This document shows, piece by piece, positions 63,402 through 64,000 of a DNA stretch of 64,000 nucleotides. The translations under genes and the position numbers were made by a program. Source of the DNA: Chitinophaga ginsengisegetis (GTDB taxonomy: Bacteria > Bacteroidota > Bacteroidia > Chitinophagales > Chitinophagaceae); contig NZ_FUZZ01000001.1 in assembly GCF_900168065.1 (NCBI RefSeq), positions 682,001-746,000 on the forward strand, written 5' to 3'. The notes under the pieces were generated by a model that was not told the origin of the DNA, made no database searches, and worked only from the letters and a program-made list of their open reading frames with translations. The first letter of the stretch is position 1. Each line of letters opens with the position of its first letter.

Positions 63402-64000
63402 ATGCTAACAAAAATAAACAGGCAACTACGTTTGCTGACAGCAATCATTTGCTGCACCATAGGAGTACAGGCACAGCAAAGTGATACGAAAGTTAAAATG
63501 CTTGGAGAGCCCGCCCCTCCCCTGTACATTTCCAACTGGCTCAAGGGAGATAAGATAACCGCCTTTGAAAAGAACAAAGTATATGTGGTTGAATTCTGGG
63601 CTACCTGGTGCCAACCCTGTATCGCCGGGATGCCCCATCTGTCGGAGCTGGCAGAGAAATATAAAAAAGAAGTGACCGTGCTGGGCGTAAGCATCCATGA
63701 ACGCAAAGAAACCACTTTGCCTATCATAGAAAAATTTGTTGCCGGGATGGGTGAAAAGATGGACTACAACGTAGCCACCGAACAGGGTACCCTGATGGCG
63801 GAGAACTGGATGAAAGCATACGGCGAGCGGGGAATCCCCTATTCATTTGTGGTGGACCAGCAAGGAAGGATTGCCTGGGCCGGCCCACCCAAAAATCTGG
63901 ACAAAGTGCTACCACAGATCATTTCAGGCACCTGGGATATTAAAGACGCCGCCGAAAAAAGAAAGGAATGGCAACGGCTGTCAGTCATCGACAACAACCT
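63402..64000 (+). CDS. Secreted thioredoxin-like protein, 5' part
   Basis: The first 199 codons of a TlpA/AhpC-type thioredoxin-fold protein; the gene runs past the window end. Signal peptide ends near GVQAQQ. The redox motif is C70-Q-P-C73 in EFWATWCQPCIAGMPH, followed by LGVSIHERKETTLP and the cis-Pro region in GERGIPYSFVVDQQGRIAW. Such proteins often reduce periplasmic disulphides, and they commonly end SusCD operons in Chitinophagaceae. The C-terminal part that would decide the subfamily is not seen. Confidence 0.9.
   Translation, partial: MLTKINRQLRLLTAIICCTIGVQAQQSDTKVKMLGEPAPPLYISNWLKGDKITAFEKNKVYVVEFWATWCQPCIAGMPHLSELAEKYKKEVTVLGVSIHERKETTLPIIEKFVAGMGEKMDYNVATEQGTLMAENWMKAYGERGIPYSFVVDQQGRIAWAGPPKNLDKVLPQIISGTWDIKDAAEKRKEWQRLSVIDNN

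Overview
The window looks like a chromosomal stretch of a soil or plant-associated member of the phylum Bacteroidota, most like Chitinophagaceae (Chitinophaga-type). The grounds are four SusC/SusD-type pairs, a one-protein hybrid two-component regulator, ECF sigma/FecR pairs feeding TonB receptors, many lipoproteins, near absence of Shine-Dalgarno sequences, and -7 elements of the Bacteroidota form TAnnTTTG. The genus is inferred; no rRNA is present.

Region by region. (1) 1-6075: miscellaneous genes: the tail of a molybdopterin oxidoreductase, a small lipoprotein flanked by a 14-bp repeat, a methyltransferase, a decayed serine hydrolase next to an intact one, an AhpD-like protein and a lipoprotein. 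(2) 6239-13961, all minus: ECF sigma, FecR anti-sigma, STN-type SusC, SusD-like protein and a secreted NPP-type phosphodiesterase, a signal-responsive uptake locus probably for a phosphoester. (3) 14118-15750: an odd module made of a 445-residue protein of unknown family, a cloverleaf RNA gene with an 8-nt anticodon loop whose 5' end lies in that gene's stop codon, and an upstream array of five exact-period 11-bp repeats plus an inverted copy. (4) 15882-42323: a xylan utilisation locus. It contains two GH10 xylanases (one with two CBMs inserted in the catalytic domain), three GH43 enzymes, two SusC/SusD pairs and a DUF1735 surface lipoprotein in the order of the xus cluster of Prevotella, an HTCS regulator, xylose isomerase and a divergent AraC regulator with a cluster of TTATC boxes between them.

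(5) 42326-51046: small and outer-membrane proteins, a LytS/LytTR-type kinase-regulator pair with an inverted repeat at its promoter, a lectin-like protein, a nuclease (NucA/EndoG family) with its NuiA-type inhibitor, a lipocalin-like lipoprotein, and an ECF sigma/anti-sigma pair whose sigma gene has no ordinary start codon at the expected place. (6) 51292-56618: a short AraC protein with an SDR oxidoreductase, an unknown exported protein, a small Cys-containing protein with an in-frame TAG, and a TPR histidine kinase. (7) 56738-64000: a second ECF sigma/FecR/SusC/SusD locus ending in a secreted thioredoxin-like protein cut by the window edge.

How it fits together: in region 4 extracellular GH10 and GH43 enzymes cut arabinoxylan, the lipoprotein and SusCD pairs bind and import oligosaccharides, periplasmic GH43 enzymes trim them, the HTCS senses a periplasmic oligosaccharide, and XylA converts xylose to xylulose. 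Xylulokinase and a xylose permease are not in the window. The best candidate for something undescribed is region 3.
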